The position numbers and the translations under genes were made by a program. DNA of 64,000 nt from Paraburkholderia aromaticivorans (GTDB lineage: Bacteria > Pseudomonadota > Gammaproteobacteria > Burkholderiales > Burkholderiaceae). This document shows positions 22,274 to 30,243 of this stretch, piece by piece. Within the stretch, counting starts at the first letter, position 1. Every line of letters starts with the position of its first letter. The DNA lies in contig NZ_CP022989.1 of assembly GCF_002278075.1 (NCBI RefSeq), positions 1,736,001 to 1,800,000 on the forward strand, in the 5' to 3' direction. The notes beneath the pieces are model-generated. The model was given only the letters and a program-made list of their open reading frames with translations. It was not told the DNA's origin and ran no database searches.

Positions 22274-23545
22274 ATGGATATCGACCAGTACATGACCGAC
22301 CTCGGCCGTCGCGCCCGCCAGGCATCGCGGGCAATGGCGCGGGCGTCGACGGCGGCGAAGAACGCCGCGCTTGCAGCCGTCGCCGAGGCGATCGAGCGCG
22401 ACGCCGCCTCGCTGAAAGAAGCGAATGCGCGCGACGTGGCCAAGGCTCGCGAGAAAGGCCACGACGCCGCGTTCATCGACCGTTTGACGCTGTCGGACAA
22501 AGCGCTGAAGACGATGGTGGAAGGTCTGCGGCAAGTCGCCGCGCTGGCCGATCCGATCGGCGAGATCAGTAATCTGAAGTACCGGCCGAGCGGCATCCAG
22601 GTCGGTCAGATGCGCGTGCCGCTCGGCGTGATCGGCATCATCTACGAATCGCGTCCGAACGTGACGATCGACGCCGCGGCGCTCTGCCTCAAGTCGGGCA
22701 ACGCCACCATTCTGCGCGGCGGTTCCGAAGCGCTCGAATGCAATACGGCGCTGGCGAAGCTGATCGGCGAAGGTCTGGAAGCCGCCGGCTTGCCGCAGGA
22801 CGCCGTGCAAGTGGTGGCCACCTCGGACCGCGCGGCGGTCGGCAAGCTGATCACCATGACCGAATACGTCGATGTGATCGTGCCGCGCGGCGGCAAGAGC
22901 CTGATCGAGCGGCTCATGAACGAAGCGCGCGTGCCGATGATCAAGCACCTCGACGGCATCTGCCATGTGTACGTGGACGATCGCGCGGATCTGACCAAGG
23001 CGCTGACCGTCTGCGACAACGCCAAGACGCACCGCTACGGCACCTGCAATACGATGGAAACGCTGTTGGTTGCGCGCGGTATCGCGGCTCAAGTGCTGCC
23101 GCCGTTGGGCAAGCTGTATCGCGACAAGGAAGTCGAACTGCGGGTGGACGCCGCGGCGCGCGCGGTGCTGGCGGATGCGGGCGTGGGTCCGCTCGTCGAT
23201 GCGACCGAAGAAGACTGGCGCACCGAATATCTCGCGCCGGTGCTGGCGATCAAGGTGGTGGACGATCTCGATGCGGCGATCGAGCACATCAACGAGTACA
23301 GCTCGCAGCACACCGACGCGATCGTCACCGAAGACCACGATCGCGCGATGCGCTTCCTGCGCGAAGTCGATTCGGCGAGCGTGATGGTCAACGCATCGAC
23401 GCGTTTTGCCGATGGTTTCGAATTCGGTCTGGGCGCGGAGATCGGCATCTCGAACGACAAGCTGCATGCGCGTGGTCCGGTGGGACTCGAAGGGCTGACG
23501 TCGATGAAGTACGTCGTGCTCGGGCACGGCGAAGGCCGTCAATAA
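22274..23545 (+). CDS. proA: Glutamate-5-semialdehyde dehydrogenase (gamma-glutamyl phosphate reductase)
   Basis: 423 residues. ProA reduces gamma-glutamyl phosphate to the semialdehyde in proline synthesis. Conserved [17 protein letters not shown], the active-site cysteine in [15 protein letters not shown] and [12 protein letters not shown] are present. The start MDIDQYM at 22274 is chosen because the 53 residues before it lack similarity. The 220 bases between holA and this gene show no other gene. Confidence 0.97.
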   Translation: MDIDQYMTDLGRRARQASRAMARASTAAKNAALAAVAEAIERDAASLKEANARDVAKAREKGHDAAFIDRLTLSDKALKTMVEGLRQVAALADPIGEISNLKYRPSGIQVGQMRVPLGVIGIIYESRPNVTIDAAALCLKSGNATILRGGSEALECNTALAKLIGEGLEAAGLPQDAVQVVATSDRAAVGKLITMTEYVDVIVPRGGKSLIERLMNEARVPMIKHLDGICHVYVDDRADLTKALTVCDNAKTHRYGTCNTMETLLVARGIAAQVLPPLGKLYRDKEVELRVDAAARAVLADAGVGPLVDATEEDWRTEYLAPVLAIKVVDDLDAAIEHINEYSSQHTDAIVTEDHDRAMRFLREVDSASVMVNASTRFADGFEFGLGAEIGISNDKLHARGPVGLEGLTSMKYVVLGHGEGRQ

Positions 23546-23630
23546 GGACGGCTTCTCGGGCTCGTCTTTCGTAGAAGCGCGCTGATGCGCGCGCTTCTCT
23601 TTACGCCAATACGCTGTACAAGGATCGCCG

Positions 23631-24047
23631 ATGCTTTGGGTCAAAACGTTTCATATCGTCCTGGTTGCTTCGTGGTTCGCCGGCCTGTTCTATTTGCCGC
23701 GCATCTTCGTCAATCTGGCGATGGAAACGGAACCCGCCGCAACAGCGCGGCTGTTGACGATGGCGCGCAAGCTGTTTCGCTTCATGACGTTTATCGCGGT
23801 GCCAGCGCTCGCGTGCGGGCTGTGGCTGTGGCTGGTGATTGGCATCGGCAGCGGGCAGGGGTGGATTCACGCGAAGGTCGGCGTGGTGGTGTTGCTGATC
23901 GTTTATCACGCGTATTGCGGCGTGCTGCTGCGGACTTTTGAGCGCGGTGAGAATCGTCGGTCGGATAAGTGGTATCGGATGTTTAATGAGTTGCCGGTGC
24001 TGGGGATGTTGGCGGCGGTGGCGTTGGTGGTGATCAAGCCGTTTTAA
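23631..24047 (+). CDS. hemJ: HemJ-type protoporphyrinogen oxidase (CopD-family membrane protein)
   Basis: 138 residues with about four membrane helices. The N-terminal KTFHIVLVASWFAGLFYLPR and the conserved HAKVGVVVLLIVYH match the HemJ family, which oxidises protoporphyrinogen IX in haem synthesis in bacteria lacking HemG or HemY. The histidines in FHI and YH and the lysine in HAK are the usual conserved ones. A strong terminator follows. Confidence 0.85.
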   Translation: MLWVKTFHIVLVASWFAGLFYLPRIFVNLAMETEPAATARLLTMARKLFRFMTFIAVPALACGLWLWLVIGIGSGQGWIHAKVGVVVLLIVYHAYCGVLLRTFERGENRRSDKWYRMFNELPVLGMLAAVALVVIKPF

Positions 24048-24104
24048 CTCACGCGTGCGCGAACGGTTGCTGCGTTGGTTGGGTTGCAGGTTTGGATTCG
24101 TAGA

Positions 24105-24142
24105 AGGGCGGTTTGCCGGATTCGGCAGACTGCCTTTTTTTA
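24105..24142 (+). terminator. Intrinsic terminator after hemJ
   Basis: GGCGGTTTGCCG-GATT-CGGCAGACTGCC with two wobble pairs, then seven T residues. Confidence 0.85.
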
Positions 24143-24237
24143 TTGTTGGTGTTGAGGTGCGACGTGTTGTCTTAGGCTGAACGGCCAGGGCGGTTGTGAG
24201 GCTATATTGGGACGGCCAAAGCGTGTGTGGGCTGATT

Positions 24238-24243
24238 TATAAT
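24238..24243 (+). promoter_or_regulatory. Possible -10 element for the 24488 gene leader
   Basis: TATAAT, perfect -10 hexamer, with no clear -35. A transcript from here would have a leader of roughly 240 nt. Confidence 0.4.
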
Positions 24244-24250
24244 TTCCGCA

Positions 24251-24480
24251 CCATTGGCACCAACCGATGGTCGAGTTTGACAGCTCGCGCTTGAAACCGC
24301 ACACCCGTCCAGGCGGGTCGTGCGTCTATCTCTGCACGTCTGTATTTTCTATGGGCGGGCTGTGGTGGAGGAGCCGCAAGGCTCGCCGGATTGTTTCAAG
24401 CCCGGTCTGTCAACTTCGCTACATGCCCGCTCACCCTCCTTGCAAGCGAGTGTCGGGCGATCCAGTCAAGTCTTAGGAGA
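24251..24480 (+). ncRNA. Structured leader upstream of the gene at 24488 (candidate cis-acting RNA)
   Basis: The leader holds several small hairpins: CCATTGG-CACCAA-CCGATGG (24251-24270), ACCCG/CGGGT near 24303, GTGC/GCAC near 24320, and GAGCC-GCAA-GGCTC (24371-24384), a GNRA-capped 5-bp stem. The segment around the last hairpin translates in one frame to GRAVVEEPQGSPD. This recalls, from memory, the leaders before Ash/Icd-like genes of P4-type phage satellites. I could not compare sequences, so the relation is a recollection. Confidence 0.45.
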
Positions 24481-24487
24481 TCGCACC

Positions 24488-24940
24488 ATGAGCAAAATCG
24501 GAAAGAACACCAAACCCGTCTCGCGCCCGCCAGTCGATGCGTTGCAGTATGAAAAGCTTGCACTGTCGGCATTCGGTTCGTGTGAACGGCAGTTGACTCA
24601 ACTCAACCGGCTGGCAACGCTTGCGACCTCGATATATAGGAATCCTGCACTGACGAACCACGAACGACGCAGCCGGCAAGTGCTGCTCGAGTTGCTGGTG
24701 GAGACGTGCGAGGAATATGAGCGCGAAGTGGAATGCGACCGCGAGTTGTATGAGGTGATTGCGCTCGATGCGCGTGGTATCGCGCATCGACGCATTACGG
24801 CGAGCGCTGCGGCGAAACTGCTGGCGGAGGCGGGGCAGGAAATCAAGCGGTCTGACGAGCGCACGAAATCGCGCGAAGTTGCGACGCGTAAGGTGTCAAA
24901 TGAGAAAGCGGATGTAGCCATTGTTGCGGCCGCGCACTGA
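24488..24940 (+). CDS. Small protein of unknown function
   Basis: 150 residues, no recognised family. It starts MSKIGKNTKPVSRPP, has a mainly alpha-helical middle (ERQLTQLNRLATLATSIYRN, then LLELLVETCEEYEREVECDR) and a charged K/R/E-rich C-terminal part. No signal peptide or membrane helix. ATG 24488 has TAGGAG eight bases before it, so the upstream open frame from 24320 is taken as leader, not coding. The structured leader and lack of neighbours in the same operon suggest an accessory or phage-derived gene. Confidence 0.6.
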   Translation: MSKIGKNTKPVSRPPVDALQYEKLALSAFGSCERQLTQLNRLATLATSIYRNPALTNHERRSRQVLLELLVETCEEYEREVECDRELYEVIALDARGIAHRRITASAAAKLLAEAGQEIKRSDERTKSREVATRKVSNEKADVAIVAAAH

Positions 24941-24969
24941 GACATTAGCCGGTACGTTCCAGCAACGGT

Positions 24970-24995
24970 AAAAAAGCGCGATCGACGTCGCGCTT
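24970..24995 (-). terminator. Minus-strand intrinsic terminator for the NTF2-like gene
   Basis: AAGCGCGA-TCGACG-TCGCGCTT, with an A-run on the left (T-run on the minus strand). It fits the end of the gene at 25047-25472. Confidence 0.8.
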
Positions 24996-25046
24996 CTCAT
25001 GGGTTTCAAGTTGCCGACGGCGGTGTGCAGGCCGACATCTCTGTGC

Positions 25047-25472
25047 TCATCTGCGAACCATTTGTGAGGAGATGACTCGCCAGCCTTCCGGCTTGCGGAC
25101 GAACACGTCCGTAAACGAATAGTCCGCCGGCTGGGAAGCCGGATTGCGTCTGAAATGGTTGATGCCCGTGACTACGGCTGTGTCACCACTTACTCTTACA
25201 TCCATATCCATCAGCGTTTGGGTTGAACCGGGCGGCGGTGGCGGCGCCAGCAAAAGGTCGGACTTGCTCCGACGCGTGCCGTTAGGTGCGGTTTCCACGA
25301 AAGAATCGTCGAGCAGTTTGTCGAGCGTACTCCGGTCGGTGTTGGTGATCGCGGTGATCCAGGTCTGTTCCAATGCCTTTAGCGTTGTTTCATCCTGGTC
25401 TGCTGCAAATGCAGGCGAAATCGTCAAGCAAAGTAATAAGGCGCCGAACGTGGGGCGAATAACGGATTTCAT
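25047..25472 (-). CDS. Exported NTF2-like (DUF4440/SnoaL-type) protein
   Basis: 141 residues with a signal peptide (MKSVIRPTFGALLLCLTISPAFA, cut before ADQDE). The mature part has the cone-shaped NTF2-like pattern: ALEQTWITAITNTDRSTLDKLLDDSFVETAPNG, then a beta-rich VRVSGDTAVVTG and a C-terminal VFVRKPEGWRVISSQ. Ligand and role unknown. ATG 25472 is chosen because a signal peptide follows it; the longer frame adds 38 odd residues. It ends at its own terminator and is divergent from the adhesin gene across a 600-base AT-rich gap. Confidence 0.8.
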   Translation of the reverse strand: MKSVIRPTFGALLLCLTISPAFAADQDETTLKALEQTWITAITNTDRSTLDKLLDDSFVETAPNGTRRSKSDLLLAPPPPPGSTQTLMDMDVRVSGDTAVVTGINHFRRNPASQPADYSFTDVFVRKPEGWRVISSQMVRR

Positions 25473-26068
25473 TTCGTTAATCTCAATAAATTGAGTTGGG
25501 GGAGTATTGGATCTCACTGTTCCAGCCAGGTTGTCGGGTGCCGTGCGATCGTTTTTCTCGTGTTTGCTGCCAAGCGATAGTTTCATGAATGATTTTCGTT
25601 GGTTGGCAGTATTTGTAAAAATATTAGTCTTTTTTATTTAATTAAAATAAGACAATTCTCAATCTGTCTGTTTTTGATGTCTCGAGTACTTTAGCGGCGG
25701 CTGCTGCCTTTCCTTCTTCGACCTTTCCGCTTACCTCAAGTACGTAGGCAGCTCGCTATAGCGCCGTCGCAGCGATACTTGGCTGCGACGCTTGAGCGCA
25801 GCGTAAATCGCCGTCAGTACGGCGCGTGGATTAACTCGGACACGCGCACTTATAGCCGAATGATTTGAGACAAATCCTATTCAACCCCTATTCGGCTGCC
25901 TTTATCTTTGCGATATCGCCGCAGGCATTAATGAGATTGAAGAGAAAATTCTCATTTTCCCCAGTTGTTTTAACCATGCTATGGGTTGCGATTGGATGTC
26001 TGGAGCGCCTCTCTCCGAGGCGACAGTGCTGCGCCGAATGGGTCACCTCATCTTAAATAGGCAGGATT
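25473..26068. other. Gene-free, AT-rich gap before the adhesin gene
   Basis: About 600 bases. The part 25600-25680 is much richer in A+T than the surroundings (for example TTTTTTATTTAATTAAAATAA), typical of regions bound by nucleoid proteins such as H-NS-like MvaT/Bv3F. One perfect 9-bp inverted repeat lies at 25765-25790. A 63-codon frame at 25865-26056 has no ribosome binding site and no recognisable product. The promoter of the adhesin gene must be here. Confidence 0.6.
25765..25790. repeat. Perfect 9-bp inverted repeat upstream of the adhesin gene
   Basis: CGTCGCAGC and GCTGCGACG pair around eight bases, about 280 bases before the adhesin start. No T-tract; may be a regulator site. Confidence 0.45.
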
Positions 26069-29000
26069 GTGAACAAGTCGTACAAAACCGTGTGGAATGA
26101 AACGACCGGGACGTATGTCGCGGCACCCGAAGTGGCGAAGGCGCGGGGGAAGAAGAGTAAAAGCACGAAAGCAAGCTTGGCGGTGCTACTGGCAGCCGGG
26201 GTAGGAGGCTTTGCTTCAATGCAGGCGAACGCGGGAGCACTGGATGGTGGCACGGCGAACGGAGGCTCAACGTCGGAGGCCGTAGGCGCGGGCGCGACTA
26301 CTGGTGGAGGCTGGGATGTTGCGCTTGGGAGTAACGCGACGACGGTTTCTACCCCTAGAAGCAATTCGTACGGTGCCATTGCGATTGGAGGAGGAGCAAT
26401 GGCATGGGGTGCAAATAGCATCAGTCCAGGAGCAAACGTCGCAATAGGCTATCAATCTGTCGCTGGCCGGTCCGACGATAGTACCTCGCAAGCAACTGCC
26501 GTGGGTACTTGGGCACAAGCAACAAACTGGGCAACGACTGCGATTGGCGACGCTGCTTTGGCGTCGGGTAACTACACGACAGTGTTAGGTTCGCAGTCAA
26601 CGGCCAGCGGTGACCAATCCACCGTAGTCGGTGCTTTCACTCAAGCCTCCGCAACCAACTCCACTGCCATCGGCGAGGGCGCGAATGCGTCGACCACGGG
26701 TTCTGTTGCGCTGGGCTACGGATCGACGACGACGGCGAACCTGTCGGCAGCGGGGTACAACCCGGGTACTGGGACGTTGTCGGGTACGGCTTCGACGGCA
26801 AACGGTGAAGTGTCAGTGGGCTCGGCAGGAGCCGAGCGTCGTGTGACGAACGTGGCAGCCGGTTCGGCTGCGACGGATGCGGTGAACGTGAGCCAGCTGC
26901 AGTCCGAAGACGCCAAGGTGAACACGATCAACAACAACGTGAACACCCTGAGCAACAACGTCACGAACATCGCGGGGAACGTCACCAACATCAGCAACAC
27001 GGTGAACAACATCACCAATGGTGGTGGCATCAAGTACTTCCACGCTAACTCGACGCTGGCGGATTCTTCGGCGACAGGCACGGATGCAGTGGCGATCGGC
27101 GGCAATGCCCAGGCGACGGCAGCGAACTCGGTGGCACTGGGTTCGAACTCGACGACGACGGCGAACCTGTCGGCTGCGGGTTACAACCCGGGTACGGGTA
27201 CGCTGTCGGGTATCGCGTCGGCGGCCAATGGCGAAGTGTCGGTGGGCGCAGCAGGCAAGGAGCGTCGCATCACGAACGTGGCGGCCGGTTCGGCGGCCAC
27301 GGATGCGGTGAACGTGAGTCAGCTGCAGTCCGAAGACGCCAAGGTGAACACGATCAACAACAACGTGAACACCTTGAGCAACAACGTCACGAACATCGCG
27401 GGGAACGTCACCAACATCAGCAACACGGTGAACAACATCACCAACGGTGGCGGCGTCAAGTACTTCCACGCGAATTCGACGCTGGCGGATTCGTCGGCCA
27501 CAGGCACCAACAGCCTGGCAGCCGGCCCGGCAGCGGTGGCATCCGCCGCTGACGCAATCGCACTGGGCAACGGCGCGAAGGCAACCAACGCCGGCGCGGT
27601 GGCACTCGGCGCAGGTTCGACGACGACAACGGCGGTGGCAACCTCCGGCACGACGATCGGCGGCATCACCTACACGTTCGCAGGCATCGCTCCGTCGAGC
27701 ACGGTGAGCGTGGGTACAGTGGGTAGCGAGCGCACGATCACGAACGTGGCGGCTGGCCGCCTGAGCGCGACGAGCACGGATGCGGTCAACGGCAGCGAAC
27801 TGTTCGCAACCAACCAGCAGGTGACGCGGAACACCACGGACATCACCAACCTGACGAACAACATGAACATCGGTTCGGTGGGCCTGGTGCAACAGGACGC
27901 AACGACGCGCAACATCACGGTCGCAAAGGCCACCGACGGTACGCTGGTCGACTTCACGGGCACCGCAGGCGCGCGTCAACTGACGGGTGTGGCCGCAGGC
28001 GCAGTGAACGCGACGAGCGCGGATGCGGTGAACGGTTCGCAGCTCTACGGCGTATCGCAGAGCGTGGCGGATGCGATCGGCGGCGGTTCGACGGTCAACA
28101 CGGATGGCTCGATCTCGGCCCCGTCCTACGTGGTGAACGGCACGACCGTGCACAATGCGGGCGACGCGATCAGCAACCTCGACAACCGTGTGACGCAGAA
28201 CACCACCGACATCAGCACGATCAACAGCACGCTGAACAACATCACCACGGGTAGCGGCGTCATGTACGTGCACGTGAACTCGACCCTGGCTGACTCGCTG
28301 GCGAAGGGTGCGGAATCGGTGGCAATCGGCGGTAACGCGCAATCGCAGGCAGCGAACTCGGTGGCATTGGGTTCGAACTCGGTGGCTGATCGTGCCAACA
28401 CGGTGTCGGTGGGCGCGGCCGGTGCGGAGCGCCAGATCACGAACGTGGCGGCCGGTACGGCGGACACGGATGCGGTGAACGTCGCGCAGTTGAAGGCGTC
28501 GGGTGTGATCAATACGGATGGCACGACCAACGCCGCCGTCACGTACGACCACAACGCGGACGGCTCGGCCAACTACAACAGCGTCACGATGGGTAACGGT
28601 GTAGCGGGCGGCACGAAGCTCCACAACGTGGCGGCAGGCTCGGCCGCTGACGACGCGGTCAACGTCAGCCAGATGAACGCGGCGATCTCCAACGTCACGA
28701 ATATCATCAATTCGGGGGGCAACCCGCTGTTCGCAGCCGACGGGAACCATGACACGGACGCCGCAATGGCCAGCGGCACGCATGCCACGGCAATGGGCGC
28801 GAACGCGAAGGCGAGCGCGGCCAATTCGGTGGCGCTGGGTGCGAACTCGGTGGCGGACCGTGCGAACACGGTGTCGGTGGGCTCGGCGGGCAGTGAACGC
28901 CAGATCACCAACGTCGCGGCCGGTACGACTGCTACCGACGCCGTCAACGTCGGCCAGCTGAACGAGGCGATCGGCGCGTCGGTCGGCAATCTGCCGGCCG

Positions 29001-29296
29001 GTACGTCGGCGAAGGACTACACCGACCAGCAGATCAACGCGGTGCAGAACGGCGTGAACCAGGTCGCGAAGAATGCGTACGCCGGTATCGCGGCCGCTAC
29101 GGCGCTGACGATGATTCCGGACGTCGATCAAGGCAAGACGATCGCGGTCGGTGTCGGCGGTGGCTCGTACAAGGGCTCGCAGGCTGTGGCGCTCGGCATC
29201 TCGGCACGCATCACCCAGAACCTGAAGATGAAGGCCGGCGCGGGCACGAGCTCGCAAGGCACGACGGTGGGCGTGGGGGCTTCCTACCAGTGGTAA
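26069..29296 (+). CDS. Trimeric autotransporter adhesin (YadA/BpaC type)
   Basis: 1075 residues from a GTG start. Residues 1-24 form an extended signal peptide region (MNKSYKTVWNETTGTYVAAPE), then a hydrophobic core cut near ANAGA. Residues about 70-220 are a YadA-like head with repeats such as AIGGGA and ATAVGTWAQA. Seven neck motifs (VAAG..TDAVNVSQL type) alternate with head-like repeats and N-rich coiled coils (TINNNVNTLSNNVTN). The last ~75 residues (ALTMIPDVDQGK...VGVGASYQW) are the membrane anchor, ending in an aromatic residue. Residues 219-338 and 361-480 are near-identical copies. The OmpA-type lipoprotein gene follows. Confidence 0.95.
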   Translation: MNKSYKTVWNETTGTYVAAPEVAKARGKKSKSTKASLAVLLAAGVGGFASMQANAGALDGGTANGGSTSEAVGAGATTGGGWDVALGSNATTVSTPRSNSYGAIAIGGGAMAWGANSISPGANVAIGYQSVAGRSDDSTSQATAVGTWAQATNWATTAIGDAALASGNYTTVLGSQSTASGDQSTVVGAFTQASATNSTAIGEGANASTTGSVALGYGSTTTANLSAAGYNPGTGTLSGTASTANGEVSVGSAGAERRVTNVAAGSAATDAVNVSQLQSEDAKVNTINNNVNTLSNNVTNIAGNVTNISNTVNNITNGGGIKYFHANSTLADSSATGTDAVAIGGNAQATAANSVALGSNSTTTANLSAAGYNPGTGTLSGIASAANGEVSVGAAGKERRITNVAAGSAATDAVNVSQLQSEDAKVNTINNNVNTLSNNVTNIAGNVTNISNTVNNITNGGGVKYFHANSTLADSSATGTNSLAAGPAAVASAADAIALGNGAKATNAGAVALGAGSTTTTAVATSGTTIGGITYTFAGIAPSSTVSVGTVGSERTITNVAAGRLSATSTDAVNGSELFATNQQVTRNTTDITNLTNNMNIGSVGLVQQDATTRNITVAKATDGTLVDFTGTAGARQLTGVAAGAVNATSADAVNGSQLYGVSQSVADAIGGGSTVNTDGSISAPSYVVNGTTVHNAGDAISNLDNRVTQNTTDISTINSTLNNITTGSGVMYVHVNSTLADSLAKGAESVAIGGNAQSQAANSVALGSNSVADRANTVSVGAAGAERQITNVAAGTADTDAVNVAQLKASGVINTDGTTNAAVTYDHNADGSANYNSVTMGNGVAGGTKLHNVAAGSAADDAVNVSQMNAAISNVTNIINSGGNPLFAADGNHDTDAAMASGTHATAMGANAKASAANSVALGANSVADRANTVSVGSAGSERQITNVAAGTTATDAVNVGQLNEAIGASVGNLPAGTSAKDYTDQQINAVQNGVNQVAKNAYAGIAAATALTMIPDVDQGKTIAVGVGGGSYKGSQAVALGISARITQNLKMKAGAGTSSQGTTVGVGASYQW
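26723..27509 (+). repeat. Two near-identical 361-base direct repeats inside the adhesin gene
   Basis: Bases 26723-27083 and 27149-27509 are nearly the same and offset by 426 bases (142 codons), so they stay in frame. They contain neck, coiled coil and head segments. Such repeats allow adhesin length to change by recombination. Confidence 0.85.
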
Positions 29297-29302
29297 GCGC
29301 CA

Positions 29303-29332
29303 TGACGGACGGGGCGTGAGCCTCGTCCGTCA
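29303..29332. terminator. Perfect 9-bp hairpin after the adhesin gene
   Basis: TGACGGACG and CGTCCGTCA pair around 12 bases, right after the stop. It has no proper T-tract, so the downstream lipoprotein gene may still be reached by read-through. Confidence 0.5.
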
Positions 29333-29421
29333 GCCTGGTCTGCTTTGACTTAACTGCAAGCGCGCTCCTGTCCGCGGCACACGCGGCAAGAGCGCCGCTT
29401 CGATCGACTGAATTCCTGAAA

Positions 29422-30177
29422 ATGAACCCAACTCTTTTTAAGTCGCCGCGCGTGCTGCTGCTCGGCGCGTTTGTGACGTTCCTTGCTGCGTGCACCACGC
29501 AGTCGGGCCCCACCTATACGCTTCACGCAGTGAGCGTGCCGAACCAGCAGGCGCCGATTTATCGGGTCAGCTGCGAGGGACTCTTCGAAAGCCCGAAGAG
29601 TTGCGTGCGTGTGGCTGGGCAGACCTGCAAGAATCAACCGGTGACATGGCTCGAAGCCGTTGATCGCGTAAGCGACGGCGCGCCGAAGAAAGACGCGCGC
29701 GAATTGACCTTCATGTGCGGCACACCGGCTGTGGCTCAGCCGGCGCCGCCACAGGCTCCGCAGGCGGCTTCACAACAGCCGGTTCCGCAACCGCCGGCTG
29801 CGCAGCCCCAAGCAAAACAGGTGGCGCCGCAGGTTCGCCTCCTGCTGCAAGGCAACGCGAACTTCGCGACGGATAGCGCGGTGCTGAGCCCCGTTGCAAA
29901 GAAAAACCTCGACGACTTCCTGCGCTTGAATCAGGGCGTCAACCTGCCTCGCGTGACGGTGGTAGGTTATACCGACGCGACGGGCTCGGAAGCACATAAC
30001 CTGAACCTCTCCCAGGCGCGGGCCGCCGCTGTCGTGCAATACCTGCGTGACGGCGGCCTGCGCGCCGGGCAATTCGTCGCACGAGGCTTGGGCAGCGCCG
30101 ATCCGGTGGCGTCGAATGCGACGGCGGAAGGCCGCATGCAAAACCGCCGCGTGGACGTTCGCGTACTCGCGGAGTAA
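29422..30177 (+). CDS. OmpA-domain lipoprotein, likely TpgA-like partner of the adhesin
   Basis: 251 residues. The lipoprotein signal ends in LAAC (about residue 25). A cysteine-rich N-terminal part (RVSCEGLFESPKSCVRVAGQTC) is followed by a P/Q/A-rich linker (residues ~105-140) and a C-terminal OmpA-like peptidoglycan-binding domain: NFATDSAVLSP, then VVGYTDATGSEAHNLNLSQARA and NRRVDVRV. Its place directly behind the adhesin gene matches TpgA of Acinetobacter, an OmpA-domain protein needed for surface display of the AtaA adhesin. That link is inference from position and architecture. Confidence 0.85.
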   Translation: MNPTLFKSPRVLLLGAFVTFLAACTTQSGPTYTLHAVSVPNQQAPIYRVSCEGLFESPKSCVRVAGQTCKNQPVTWLEAVDRVSDGAPKKDARELTFMCGTPAVAQPAPPQAPQAASQQPVPQPPAAQPQAKQVAPQVRLLLQGNANFATDSAVLSPVAKKNLDDFLRLNQGVNLPRVTVVGYTDATGSEAHNLNLSQARAAAVVQYLRDGGLRAGQFVARGLGSADPVASNATAEGRMQNRRVDVRVLAE

Positions 30178-30204
30178 CCAGCGGCTCGCATCGCTCGACC
30201 ACAA

Positions 30205-30232
30205 AGGCCTGCCACCGCGCAGGTCTTTTTCA
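30205..30232 (+). terminator. Intrinsic terminator after the OmpA-domain gene
   Basis: AGGCCTGC-CACCGC-GCAGGTCT with one wobble pair, then a T-run. Confidence 0.8.
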
Positions 30233-30243
30233 TATCGAACGCA

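Noticed and set aside
24267..24476. A 69-codon leader ORF before the unknown gene
   Set aside because: No ribosome binding site, and another frame is open over the same bases; RNA structure explains it better, though a leader peptide cannot be excluded.
25865..26056. A 63-codon ORF just before the adhesin gene
   Set aside because: No ribosome binding site and no recognisable sequence; it lies in the promoter region.
26723..27509. CRISPR or mobile repeat
   Set aside because: The repeats are in-frame coding blocks of the adhesin, with no short spacer pattern.
26813..29257. An 814-codon antisense frame over the adhesin gene
   Set aside because: Shadow of repetitive adhesin codons; product is RHRV-rich with no fold.
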